NCBI GenBank assembly: GCA_034189035.1
Contig: JAXHVA010000010.1
Span: 7,557 to 71,556, forward strand
DNA length: 64,000 bases
Reading direction: 5' to 3'
Source: JAUXFK01 sp034189035
Lineage (GTDB): Bacteria > Desulfobacterota > UBA8473
Below, piece after piece: positions 45,605 through 54,733 of the stretch; position 1 is the first letter of the stretch, and each line of letters opens with the position of its first letter. The notes under the pieces are model-generated. The model had not been told where the DNA came from and ran no database searches. It saw only the letters and a program-made list of their open reading frames with translations. The position numbers and the translations under genes are program-made.

Positions 45605-47284
45605 TTATATCCTCTTGTATAATGTGCGACTGTCTCTAAATGATTTTTCTAACATATATTCTTTCTGTATAAAGGTAATCAGTTGTAACATATCATTGAA
45701 TTTACCTGTGCCGTATTCTTCTTGGAGCTCATCCAATGAAAAATAAATCAATAGGATATAGTCCGGCTTTTCTTTCTTAACCCCCTCGATGAATTCTTGT
45801 CTCAGTTGAGTAGTCAAGGGATCGAAATATAAATGTTTATTAAACAAATACCATGTAGAGGTAAATCGTGTCGGTGATTTGAGGCCAGAGAGATAATTAA
45901 TAATCGTATCTCCTCCGCCGTTTATTGTACGAAGTGAATCTTCCGGTTCAGCATAAGTTCTTAAATAGGTTACTACATCGTAATCGGAACGAAAGGAATA
46001 CATGTGCAAAGGGTATTCATTGAAGACCTTATAGTACTTTTTTTTTGATATTTCTCCGGAAAGATAGAGTGCGTGCCATCGGTAATAATCATAGTTATTT
46101 TCCAAAAAGATAATCAAATTACCCAACAGGAAAATCCATAAGCACATCTGAGCCACGTTTTTTCCTGCTGATAGGAAAGAAGCCTTCCATGATGACATAA
46201 CCTTTAGAAATTGCTTTATTCCGAACCCGGTCAGCACGGAAAAGGGCGCTATTATTAAAATGTAATGATATCCGAAGAATTTGCCTTGTCCCCAAATCAT
46301 CAGCAATGTCCCAACAGTCCAGGCTATAACAAGATAGTTTTCTCTTTTTCTTTCCTGAGCCATCAGATATATCATCGACAAAAAAGAAAACAACCAAAGC
46401 GTCAGGTTTTCTAAGAGTATATATGTATTTCCTTGAAATGCATTTGCCATGATATTTCCGCGTGAGAGCTTTGCATATATGGATGTATGGACAAATACTG
46501 CTTTATACATCGCATCCAGACTGTCATGCATCCAGAAATAATTCAAAAATGGAAGTTGTATTACAATGAAGCCAAGGGCCATTGTGGAGATCTTATATAC
46601 ACAGTATTTCATACCTGCACCATCATTTCTAAATATTTCAACATAGATAAGGTAGAGTGCAAGTATCAATACCATACCAATGGCAGTCAACTTAAAGACC
46701 ACTGCTAAACCAAGCAGAATACCTACCAAGAAAAAAAGACTCAACTTTTTCTTACGGTCAGCAAATATGCTAATGAATATAGCGGCCGCAATGAGTGGTG
46801 TCATAAATGTTTCACGCTGAGCCAATTGCCAATATGTTCCCCATGCCCCTTTCATATCATACATGCTACTAAAGGCTTGTCCACTCCCGAAGAGGCTAGC
46901 AACTATTCCTGCAAAAGCTGCACATTCATTTCCGTACAACAAACGCGTTATAAAATAAACAAGAATCACAGTTGATAAGAAGGAAAGTAGATCACCGAGA
47001 TGAAGAGCCATCATATTGTCGCCAAAAAGTTTGAAGAATAAAGTATAGGTGAAGAATACCCCGTAGCCGGTACTTGTGTACATATCTCTATAAGGTACTT
47101 TGCCGTCCAACATTCCACTTGCAATATACCCATAAACCCCCTGATCTCCACCCCAGGGTTCAAACAGCGCAGGAAAACGTATTGCCACTGTAAAAACAAT
47201 GATAAGAAGTAGTACTAAGACATTACCACACCCAAGGTGTTCTTTTTTTTCGTCAAAGTCATTCGTCATGACGTCTACTATCAA
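45605..47284 (-). CDS. GT39/ArnT-like membrane glycosyltransferase (first of tandem pair in coordinate order)
   Basis: 559 residues with about 11 membrane helices. IRFPALFEPWGGDQGVYGYIAS carries the acidic first-loop motif, followed by GKVPYRDMYTSTGYGVFFTY and QRETFMTPLIAA. It is homologous along its whole length with its neighbour at 47352 (GPDQGIMAVIGEG, GKLPYRDYWEMASPAIFFTY, QRETFMLPLIIA), so the two arose by tandem duplication. Donor and acceptor unknown; distinct sequences suggest different acceptors. It ends four bases before the GT2-methyltransferase start. Confidence 0.8.
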   Translation of the reverse strand: MIVDVMTNDFDEKKEHLGCGNVLVLLLIIVFTVAIRFPALFEPWGGDQGVYGYIASGMLDGKVPYRDMYTSTGYGVFFTYTLFFKLFGDNMMALHLGDLLSFLSTVILVYFITRLLYGNECAAFAGIVASLFGSGQAFSSMYDMKGAWGTYWQLAQRETFMTPLIAAAIFISIFADRKKKLSLFFLVGILLGLAVVFKLTAIGMVLILALYLIYVEIFRNDGAGMKYCVYKISTMALGFIVIQLPFLNYFWMHDSLDAMYKAVFVHTSIYAKLSRGNIMANAFQGNTYILLENLTLWLFSFLSMIYLMAQERKRENYLVIAWTVGTLLMIWGQGKFFGYHYILIIAPFSVLTGFGIKQFLKVMSSWKASFLSAGKNVAQMCLWIFLLGNLIIFLENNYDYYRWHALYLSGEISKKKYYKVFNEYPLHMYSFRSDYDVVTYLRTYAEPEDSLRTINGGGDTIINYLSGLKSPTRFTSTWYLFNKHLYFDPLTTQLRQEFIEGVKKEKPDYILLIYFSLDELQEEYGTGKFNDMLQLITFIQKEYMLEKSFRDSRTLYKRI

Positions 47285-47351
47285 AGAATGCCTTCATACA
47301 CAAACAAAAAATATCCCATAACAAGCTTCCCCTTGTGTGCATATAAGAGTT

Positions 47352-49013
47352 TTAATAGCTCGGCTGAACGTTTCTATCTTCATCTGCCTTGTAAGCATAC
47401 ACAAACCTATCGTCAGGAAAGGTTTTTTCCATAATATAGTTGTTTTGAATGAAATTATAAATATCGGAATAGTCTTTAAAAATTTCCAGAGATCCAACAG
47501 TAATGATGTACTTTGGAATCTTTGTCTTGAGATCAACCAGTAATTCCTTTCTGTATACTTCGGCTTCTTGGACCCTGCTATGTGCATAGGAAAATAATAT
47601 CCATGAAAAAATAAATCGTGAAGGGGATCTTCTCTTTGTCATAAAGTAAATGGCGCTTTCAATTCCTCCCAGGCTATAGATCATGTCATCAGAATCCGTA
47701 TGTTTCAATATATACTGAGCTACTTGGTAATCAGCAGGAAAGGAGTAGTCATGTTTTGGATAGGCGTTAAAGAAGTCATAATAGTTTTCTTTGGTTATTT
47801 CTCCAGTGGAATAAAAGAAAAACTTCATATAGTGCATATGATTAAGAGTAGCAAAAATAAAGAGATTAGCTAAGACGGCAAAAATGATAAAAGTTTTTCC
47901 TATTTCACCTGTCAAAACCCTGCGGAGCTTGAAGTTCGGCTCTAAGGCCTTTAATAGACCATAACCAGTTAGCACGGCAAACGGTGGAAGAACCATCAGG
48001 TAGTGATATCCAAAAAACTCCCTATGGCTTATTACGTAAGATATAGCAGCAAACGCCCATAATACAATAAGTACATTCTCTTTTTTGCGATCGTGTATAA
48101 TAATATAGATAGATGAAGCAATAAAAAATATCCATAAAATGAAATTCTCTTTTGCAACGAAACATGTATGGCTAATGCCCAACTTAATGGTTTCAAGATG
48201 GTTGTGTTCCAGTTGGCCATAAACGGAATACACATACCCAACAATGATATCTGTCATTTCTTGCACAGCGCCTTTCATACTGAAAAACAATACAAAGGGA
48301 ATTATGGCCAGAATAAAACCTGATACTAAAGCAAAATTTTTAATGAGAAAGCTCTTCATTACTTCCTGATTTTTATTTGAAAAGAGACTCCAGTTCAAAT
48401 ATGCAAGAAGGCAAATAAAAAACAAGAGAGCTGGAAACTTATAGACGAAAGTCAACCCTGCAAGAAATCCTGATAAAATTAATCCCCATACTCTCTTTGG
48501 GTGTTTTTCAGCATACAGAGTAAAGTAAATGCTTGCAATAATTAAAGGAAGCATAAAGGTTTCCCTTTGGGAAATATACCAAAAAGTCCCAAAGGCAATA
48601 TCTCCACCAGCATGCATACCTAAACGAACACCACTGGAAAAGAAAGCAAAAAACAGGGCACTGATATATCCTGCATTATTTCCCCAAACATGCCTGGTCA
48701 AAAGAAATATCAAAAATGTAGTGAGCATCGATACTAAAGTGTCGGTTATAGGTATTGCAGCCATGGATGCACCGAATACCTTAAACATGAATGCATAAGT
48801 AAAAAAGATAGCCGGTGAGGCCATTTCCCAGTAATCTCTGTAAGGCAATTTCCCCTGTAAAATTCCCTCACCAATAACAGCCATAATACCTTGGTCGGGT
48901 CCAATAGGTTGAGTCAAGGAAGGTACTCGAATCAAACCAGCAAATAAGATAATGAAAATAATAAAAGCGATTCCTTTTTTATTATTGCCGTTTGTGGTCA
49001 CTTGTAAATTCAT
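47352..49013 (-). CDS. GT39/ArnT-like membrane glycosyltransferase (second of tandem pair)
   Basis: 553 residues, about 11 membrane helices, with LTQPIGPDQGIMAVIGEG as the acidic first-loop motif and a DYWEMASPAIFF segment shared with its tandem paralogue. The C-terminal portion (PSRFIFSWILFSYAHSR, IPKYIITVGSLEIF) parallels the neighbour's PTRFTSTWYLFNKHLY and KPDYILLIYFSL. The 171-base AT-rich gap upstream of its start (49014-49184) contains no gene; a promoter there is possible but I cannot define -35/-10 boxes with confidence. Confidence 0.8.
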   Translation of the reverse strand: MNLQVTTNGNNKKGIAFIIFIILFAGLIRVPSLTQPIGPDQGIMAVIGEGILQGKLPYRDYWEMASPAIFFTYAFMFKVFGASMAAIPITDTLVSMLTTFLIFLLTRHVWGNNAGYISALFFAFFSSGVRLGMHAGGDIAFGTFWYISQRETFMLPLIIASIYFTLYAEKHPKRVWGLILSGFLAGLTFVYKFPALLFFICLLAYLNWSLFSNKNQEVMKSFLIKNFALVSGFILAIIPFVLFFSMKGAVQEMTDIIVGYVYSVYGQLEHNHLETIKLGISHTCFVAKENFILWIFFIASSIYIIIHDRKKENVLIVLWAFAAISYVISHREFFGYHYLMVLPPFAVLTGYGLLKALEPNFKLRRVLTGEIGKTFIIFAVLANLFIFATLNHMHYMKFFFYSTGEITKENYYDFFNAYPKHDYSFPADYQVAQYILKHTDSDDMIYSLGGIESAIYFMTKRRSPSRFIFSWILFSYAHSRVQEAEVYRKELLVDLKTKIPKYIITVGSLEIFKDYSDIYNFIQNNYIMEKTFPDDRFVYAYKADEDRNVQPSY

Positions 49014-49184
49014 TCAAAAAATATGTATAGAGTATTAACTGTATTTTTATTTGTAACCCTCATTTTGGTGGATTCGTAAAAAGTCAACATTCTCATTTTT
49101 AAATACACCATATTGCAGTTAATTAATTATAACTACACAATATATTGCGATGAAAGTTGGATTTATCGACTGTTTACGAGTGCA

Positions 49185-50699
49185 TCAATTTTCTTCTTGC
49201 GAAAACTTAAATAAGGTAATTTCAGGTGAGCATAGCAATCTTATAGGAAGTATCGTCGTCCCAATGCCACGATTCACGTACAAAACTGTTTTTTTATTTT
49301 TAAATACTCCCCTATCATATTTTAGTGAGTGATTGGGCAAGACATCTAAGGCACCAATTATCGGAAATCGAACCTGACCTCCGTGGGTATGACCAGAAAG
49401 GATTAAATCTACCTTCCTTAGGTTATTACGGCTGCCCATTTCTGCAATCCTGTAAATCGGTTTGCCTTCTTTGTCGATACTGTCACTGAACTGAATATAT
49501 ATTGAGTCACCAGAAACTCTTTCATCTGCAGCTCGCATCCTTACCCAGACATGATAATCTACGTTCCCCAAGGCAAAAAATGAAACCTCAAAAAAATTAT
49601 CAGGCTTCATCAATGGAAATTCATTTTGGATATTAAAGCCCTCCATATCTTTTATAACCGTATCATTATCAATCGAGGTATCACTTACTTTTTGCCAAGA
49701 ACCAAAAATACTTGAAATAGGGATATCCTCAGCCTTAATAATAATCATTCCACGAAAGTGGGGATTGATTTTTTTATAGATTTCCGGATGAGTATCGATG
49801 GCTGTTTCCCGTTCTTTCTCTGAAAGAGATTTATTATCATTTTCGGAGACAAGGCATATCTGATGAATTAGGACACCGGCCTCCCGTCTTTGCACACGAA
49901 GTGTATGTATTCCATCCCGTTCAAACCGGATAATTCCATCGAAATCCTCAAAAAACGCATTATCCTGCCATACCCATCCTTTTATTACCTCATCCTCTTC
50001 TTCTCCGAGGTTTATTATTAGAGTGTCAGGATGTTGCTCAAAAATATCAGGATAATGTGTCATAAGGATCACGGCTGAATTATCGGGCACATTTTTTAAA
50101 AGCCAGTGTAGTTTTGACCTTGACAATTGTGACTCTTCAACACCGATAATTAACAGCTTCTCATGGTTTTCACTCATAACCAATTGTTCACATGAGTCTC
50201 GTAAGATCATAACCCCAAGCTGTTTTAGCCTTTCTACAAATCGGTCAATATTCTCGTTCGGTTTATCTCTCAGATATTTATCTGTATTGCCTAAGACAGC
50301 CCATATACCATAAGTCGGCTTTTTGATTTGCCTTAGCACTGCTATACATGCGTCTTCATCCTTACCGTTAACGAGAAAGTCGCCCGTAATAAAGAGGATA
50401 TCTGGATTTATGCTGTTCAGTTTTTTAACAAGCTTGTTTTCTAAATGACCTATAGATGTAATATGTAAGTCTGAAATCTGTACTAGCTTCTTATCATTAA
50501 AGAGGGCGAATAGTTTATCATTTGCAATAGAAACCGAGTTGACAGATATAATATTGGGTTCAATCAACGAGGAATATATTATGAGAAGAATTGTAAAAAC
50601 TACTAATGAATAAGAAAATACCTTTCTCCTAGTCTTAAACGGCATCACTATAAAGTTCAATAACTTAATACCAATTTCAAGAGACGGAAATAGAAACAT
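49185..50699 (-). CDS. Metallophosphoesterase interrupted by an inserted beta-sandwich domain
   Basis: 504 residues. An N-terminal membrane helix (~27-47) precedes a calcineurin-like domain: LVQISDLHITS (DxH, ~77-79), ITGDF (~104-108), VLGNTDKY (GNTD instead of GNHD, ~137-140), MTHYPDIF (~213-220), and then, after about 200 residues, LILSGHTHGGQ (~432-442). The intervening residues ~231-425 look like a carbohydrate-binding-type sandwich in permuted order: GWVWQDN to HTLRVQRREAG first, then a linker, then AEDIPISSIFGSWQ and YHVWVRMRA. Typical YkuE-like enzymes lack this. Probably a periplasmic, membrane-anchored phosphoesterase. Confidence 0.78.
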   Translation of the reverse strand: MFLFPSLEIGIKLLNFIVMPFKTRRKVFSYSLVVFTILLIIYSSLIEPNIISVNSVSIANDKLFALFNDKKLVQISDLHITSIGHLENKLVKKLNSINPDILFITGDFLVNGKDEDACIAVLRQIKKPTYGIWAVLGNTDKYLRDKPNENIDRFVERLKQLGVMILRDSCEQLVMSENHEKLLIIGVEESQLSRSKLHWLLKNVPDNSAVILMTHYPDIFEQHPDTLIINLGEEEDEVIKGWVWQDNAFFEDFDGIIRFERDGIHTLRVQRREAGVLIHQICLVSENDNKSLSEKERETAIDTHPEIYKKINPHFRGMIIIKAEDIPISSIFGSWQKVSDTSIDNDTVIKDMEGFNIQNEFPLMKPDNFFEVSFFALGNVDYHVWVRMRAADERVSGDSIYIQFSDSIDKEGKPIYRIAEMGSRNNLRKVDLILSGHTHGGQVRFPIIGALDVLPNHSLKYDRGVFKNKKTVLYVNRGIGTTILPIRLLCSPEITLFKFSQEEN

Positions 50700-51279
50700 G
50701 ACTAAACTCTACATCACAATATTTTACCCCAATACCTATACATCCATTTGAGATGTCTTTTTCAAATTTCTTTATAAGTTGAATCCCCTCTATCTGGCAC
50801 TGGTGAATACTTGAAATAGTGTTAATAGTTACCTTGTAGTCTTTTTGTGTTTCAAAATTATATCTTTTTTCTGATATTATGCTCCAGTTACCATGAAGTC
50901 TTTTTATTAATTCTACCTTTTTTTTAGGAAGACAGAAATGAAAAGAATAATAATTTCTGATATTTTTAAACAGGAAATAAAGAATAACGCCACCTTCAGG
51001 TGGTTTTATGCTCTTTGTTAAGATTTTAAATTTTACCTGAAAATTAAAATCAGCCCAATTATTTGAGCCTATAATGGAGACATTTTCACCGGTTCTCATA
51101 TTTGGTTGTTTTAGATAGATAATCCGATTGGGTGATTCTATTCTCCATTTTCCGGACAAAATCTGCCATGAATACTGGCTCCTGAAAGTTCGTGGAATCC
51201 ATTTATATGTTATTTGGGGATTTGATAATAGGTTAATTCCAAAACCTTTTTTATCTTTCCCATCGCTATGATTATGCAT
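50677..51279 (-). CDS. Jelly-roll (LamG/DUF1080-like) domain protein
   Basis: 200 residues of alternating beta strands with aromatic positions: SWQILSGKWRIESPNRIIYL, GSNNWADFNFQVKFKIL, GGVILYFLFKNIRNYYSFHF and KDYKVTINTISS. This resembles the concanavalin-like fold of DUF1080/3-keto-disaccharide-hydrolase and LamG domains. No signal peptide is obvious from the annotated ATG, so either it is cytoplasmic or an upstream start is missed. It overlaps the phosphoesterase start by 23 bases, so the two are co-translated, and both carry sandwich-type modules. Function unknown; glycan binding is a guess. Confidence 0.62.
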   Translation of the reverse strand: MHNHSDGKDKKGFGINLLSNPQITYKWIPRTFRSQYSWQILSGKWRIESPNRIIYLKQPNMRTGENVSIIGSNNWADFNFQVKFKILTKSIKPPEGGVILYFLFKNIRNYYSFHFCLPKKKVELIKRLHGNWSIISEKRYNFETQKDYKVTINTISSIHQCQIEGIQLIKKFEKDISNGCIGIGVKYCDVEFSHVSISVS

Positions 51280-51318
51280 TTAATTTTGCGCTATAAACAA
51301 CATTGAAACACAAAAAAA

Positions 51319-52779
51319 TCATCTTTTTATTTTGCCTAATATTAATTTGACATTGTATTTCAGTATGAATATCAATAAAGAGAAAACTGCCCGCAACCCA
51401 TAAGGAAGCACTATCCTATAAAGCCTCTTCCATTTATCCCCTTGTTTCAATGATGGATCTACCAGTCTGTCAAAGAGTTTCAACCTGATATGAATTTCAT
51501 TAAAAGTATTCTTCCGGCTTTCTTTTGTGTACTCTTCTGTCTCAAACACCGGATCAATACTATTTGTACCAAATTGAAGTACTCCTTGATTGGAACGAAG
51601 TAGCTTCCCATGATTTTGAACCCAATTCCAGGCCTTTGTCTGGGGGTATGGCACGAAATTGAACCACCAACCGTCTATTCCGTGTTCTTTAACAAAATCG
51701 GTGGATTTAAGATCGGTCTCCTTTGTGCTATAAGGGAGTCCTACAATGAAGAACCCTCCTACGCCTATACCGGCTTTCTTGAGATGCAAGATCCCCCTTC
51801 TAATATCGTCTAACCTTTCCCCTTTATTGATCCTGTTAAACACTTTTTCATCTGCACTTTCAATCCCGATCCATACGTAATAGCATCCCGATCTTCTCAT
51901 TTTGTGAGCCAGGCTTGCACTGATTCGATCTGCCCGAATTCCATTCTGGCTGTTCCAGGGAAGATCAATTTTTTCCTTTATCAACAGGTTGCTGATGTCC
52001 TCAACTCTGTCTAAATCCAGGGTGAAATTATCGTCCACAACCGTAAAACTCCTGCTACCATATTGCTCACTCGCGTTTTGTAGTTCTTTTATCACCCGTG
52101 AAGAGGAATGACATCGCCATTTGCTTCCCATAATTCTGGGCATTGAGCAATAGGAACATTTGTACGGACAACCCCTGCTGGTAAGGAGAGGGTATTCCTG
52201 TAAGGAGCACCCGTTTTTCAAAACGGAACTGAAATTTTTATAGTACGGAAAGGGAAGAGCATCCAAATCAAGAACTCTTGTTCTTATTGAATTCTTGACG
52301 ATATGACCGTTCTGTCGGTAAAGAATACCATCAATGTTCTCAAGACCCCGACCTTCTACTAAAGAGTTACACAGTTGAAGAGTCGTATATTCTCCTTCGC
52401 CCTGTATCCCAAAATCTATCCTATTTTCCTCTATAAACCTTACTCCATCTAGTGTAATATGTGGTCCGCCCACAACGGTGAACATATCAGGTTTTCTTTG
52501 CTTCGCTATTCTAAAAATATGCTTGGTAATATTCGCTGTGAAGGTTTTTACTGAAACTCCAAAAAGTTCCGGTTTATGATCATCTACTGCGTCTATGATT
52601 CGCTCTTCTAATTCATCGATCGGCATATCAGGATTCGGGTCCCCACACAATCCAATCTCAATATTATTTAAATCCAAAACATTCACATCATGACTTTCTC
52701 TTAATGTGGCGGATAAATATCCCAACCCTGTATTGAGCCCTCTGTTTTTCCCTGGAGGATCAACCAATAAAATTCTCAT
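51319..52779 (-). CDS. B12-binding-domain radical SAM protein
   Basis: About 486 residues from the preferred ATG at 52779 (MRILLVDPPGKNRG); a GTG three codons upstream is possible. The Rossmann-like domain has VVGGPHITLDG and IQGEGEYTTL. The cluster motif is at about C204, C208 and C211 (TSRGCPYKCSYC). VVDDNFTLDLDRV and WIGIESADEKVF follow. The ORF overlaps the 3' end of the methyltransferase gene by about 20 bases. The reaction is unknown. It is the most upstream of the radical SAM genes in transcription order. Confidence 0.84.
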   Translation of the reverse strand: MRILLVDPPGKNRGLNTGLGYLSATLRESHDVNVLDLNNIEIGLCGDPNPDMPIDELEERIIDAVDDHKPELFGVSVKTFTANITKHIFRIAKQRKPDMFTVVGGPHITLDGVRFIEENRIDFGIQGEGEYTTLQLCNSLVEGRGLENIDGILYRQNGHIVKNSIRTRVLDLDALPFPYYKNFSSVLKNGCSLQEYPLLTSRGCPYKCSYCSMPRIMGSKWRCHSSSRVIKELQNASEQYGSRSFTVVDDNFTLDLDRVEDISNLLIKEKIDLPWNSQNGIRADRISASLAHKMRRSGCYYVWIGIESADEKVFNRINKGERLDDIRRGILHLKKAGIGVGGFFIVGLPYSTKETDLKSTDFVKEHGIDGWWFNFVPYPQTKAWNWVQNHGKLLRSNQGVLQFGTNSIDPVFETEEYTKESRKNTFNEIHIRLKLFDRLVDPSLKQGDKWKRLYRIVLPYGLRAVFSLLIFILKYNVKLILGKIKR

Positions 52780-53476
52780 AATATGCACAATGCCTATATT
52801 TTTTTGACACCGAAAGATGCCATTTGGGGCACATAGCGGGGCCGTAGTTTATATTTCGGACAACCTTAAATCCAGAGTTTCTTAAAAGATAAAAGAAATG
52901 TTTTTTCGGGTAATGTTTAACGATGTTTTTCCATTCTGGGAGGATACCTTGAAATTTTATTATCTTGAACCAATTCAGCGGGTTCTTACCAAGGTATCTG
53001 GGATAAAATAGAGTCCATAATGGATTGCTGTTTGTAGAATCAATGATCAATGTACCTTGATTGTTGAGAACTCGATAAAATTCGCTTAATGCTTTTTCTG
53101 GAAATGTCAAATGGCAAAGTAGGTCCAACGCAACGACAACATCAAAAGAGCTATCCTGTAAAGGGAGCTGATGAGCATCGGCATTGAGTACCTTGAAGCT
53201 GTTTGAACTCTCTTTATGATCAACTGCCAATCTCAGCATATGAATCGAAATATCAGAGAGAATTATGTTATTCCCCGTTGATTTCACAAGAGTTGAGGAT
53301 ATCCTCCCCATTCCTCCACCTATGTCAAGCACGGTCCTATTTTTCTCTAACTTACTGATAATACTTATTGTATCTTGTTTTTTTCGGTAATAAATTTTGC
53401 GAAAAGGATTTCGATTATCATCCGGTTTGAAAAGTTGACTGTATTCACCGGTTATGAAAATATCCTTTTTAAACAC
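52760..53476 (-). CDS. SAM-dependent methyltransferase
   Basis: 238 residues. The class I fold is seen in RTVLDIGGGMGRISSTL (motif I), IILSDISIHMLRLA, DSSFDVVVALDLLCHL (motif II/III) and NNQGTLIIDSTNSNP. No transmembrane segment. It is similar in type to UbiE/COQ5-like and sugar O-methyltransferases. Gene order puts it between a GT4 glycosyltransferase upstream and a radical SAM protein that overlaps its 3' end. Likely methylates a sugar or an end group of the glycan; the acceptor is not deducible. Confidence 0.82.
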   Translation of the reverse strand: MFKKDIFITGEYSQLFKPDDNRNPFRKIYYRKKQDTISIISKLEKNRTVLDIGGGMGRISSTLVKSTGNNIILSDISIHMLRLAVDHKESSNSFKVLNADAHQLPLQDSSFDVVVALDLLCHLTFPEKALSEFYRVLNNQGTLIIDSTNSNPLWTLFYPRYLGKNPLNWFKIIKFQGILPEWKNIVKHYPKKHFFYLLRNSGFKVVRNINYGPAMCPKWHLSVSKKYRHCAYYENFIG

Positions 53477-53496
53477 CCTTCTTTTCTCCTTAAGTA

Positions 53497-54699
53497 TTAT
53501 CTCTTATTGCAACCAACTCGGTGCTTCTTTTTTATCTTCCAGTCCTTTATTACCTTATCATAATAAGCTAACAGCTGATTTGAAACAGCAGAAACTTCAA
53601 AATCCTTGGCCCTCTTTCTTGCCCCTTCAGAAATCCGGAGGAGATTTCCCTCGTCTTTGAGGCTTTCTATAATCTTGTTTGCCAACATTTTGTTATTTCT
53701 CGGCTCAACGAGAAATCCGGAGACATTATTTTCAATGATTTCCTGAAATCCAGAGCCCGAAGTTGCGATGACAGGCCGACCTAAAGCCATTGCTTCCACA
53801 CAAACGAAACCAAAGGCCTCCCAAACAGAAGGAAGGATCACCATTTTAGCTGAATTGACAATTGGAAAAAGCTCATCATGAGGCAAATTATCAAAAAAAA
53901 TAACTCTATTATTGAAGCTACCTGATTCTTTTCGAATATAGTCCCTCATTGAGGAACCTTTATACCCTAAATCATTTCCGACAAATACCACATTCAGCTC
54001 CGGGAACTGTTTAAAAACTGCAGGCAAGGCCTGAGCTATATCACGGACACCCTTTCGCTCTTCCAGTCGTCCAAAGTACAATAAAAAACGGTTATTTTTT
54101 AAAATATCCGGTACCGACTTATTCGCCCCAAGTCGTATAATTCGAGAGATATCAACACTATTTGGAATAATGTTCACTTTTTCCAGCTCTATTCGCCATT
54201 TCTCAGTGACTGCTTTTGCGATTGCCGTTGTTGATGTAAAAATTCCATCGCTACTTAGAGTCTGTTTTTTTTCCATCCAGTTGAAAAAAGGACGAGGGCC
54301 TAAGAACATCTTGCCATTCATTTTTTCAACTAAAAAGAAAGGAGTGGCAAGGCGAGTAATTAAGGGAACCTTTTTATCAAACGAAAACCAAAAGGCTTCA
54401 TTTGCATACTCACTGGCCTGTACAATATCAAATTGACATTCTATCCAAGATATTTTTTTAGCCACTCTATAAGAATATACTAAGTGTTCTAGTTCTTGCA
54501 GTTTAATCTTACGCCTTTTGATCTTATGAACCGAAACGCCATTATTCTGAAATGTTCGCTCTGTATTTCTCGTCGAAGTTATTACATGAACCGTATGACC
54601 TAACTTTGCTAAAGCAGAGGCCACGTTAAAGGTATAGGTGCCAATACCTCCTACATGAGTTTCAGGTGGGTACTCTTGTGACAAAAAACAGATATTCAT
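53497..54699 (-). CDS. Family 4 glycosyltransferase
   Basis: About 400 residues, a GT-B fold enzyme. I take the ATG at 54699 (MNICFLSQEYPPETHVGGIGTYTF), a typical GT4 start, over a TTG seven codons upstream. The acceptor-side Gly-rich loop is in the opening motif. LLYFGRLEERKGV marks the second Rossmann domain, and SVWEAFGFVCVEAMALGRPVIATSGSG contains the EX7E motif for nucleotide-sugar binding. Retaining glycosyltransferase acting at the cytoplasmic membrane face; sugar unknown. It is followed directly by the methyltransferase gene. Confidence 0.88.
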   Translation of the reverse strand: MNICFLSQEYPPETHVGGIGTYTFNVASALAKLGHTVHVITSTRNTERTFQNNGVSVHKIKRRKIKLQELEHLVYSYRVAKKISWIECQFDIVQASEYANEAFWFSFDKKVPLITRLATPFFLVEKMNGKMFLGPRPFFNWMEKKQTLSSDGIFTSTTAIAKAVTEKWRIELEKVNIIPNSVDISRIIRLGANKSVPDILKNNRFLLYFGRLEERKGVRDIAQALPAVFKQFPELNVVFVGNDLGYKGSSMRDYIRKESGSFNNRVIFFDNLPHDELFPIVNSAKMVILPSVWEAFGFVCVEAMALGRPVIATSGSGFQEIIENNVSGFLVEPRNNKMLANKIIESLKDEGNLLRISEGARKRAKDFEVSAVSNQLLAYYDKVIKDWKIKKKHRVGCNKR

Positions 54700-54733
54700 G
54701 ATATTGGTATGACTGATCAAATTAAGAAAAGCA

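Noticed and set aside
49014..49184. Possible sigma-70 promoter upstream of the GT39-like gene (TTGACT-like box)
   Set aside because: No matching -10 box at acceptable spacing; the region is simply AT-rich.
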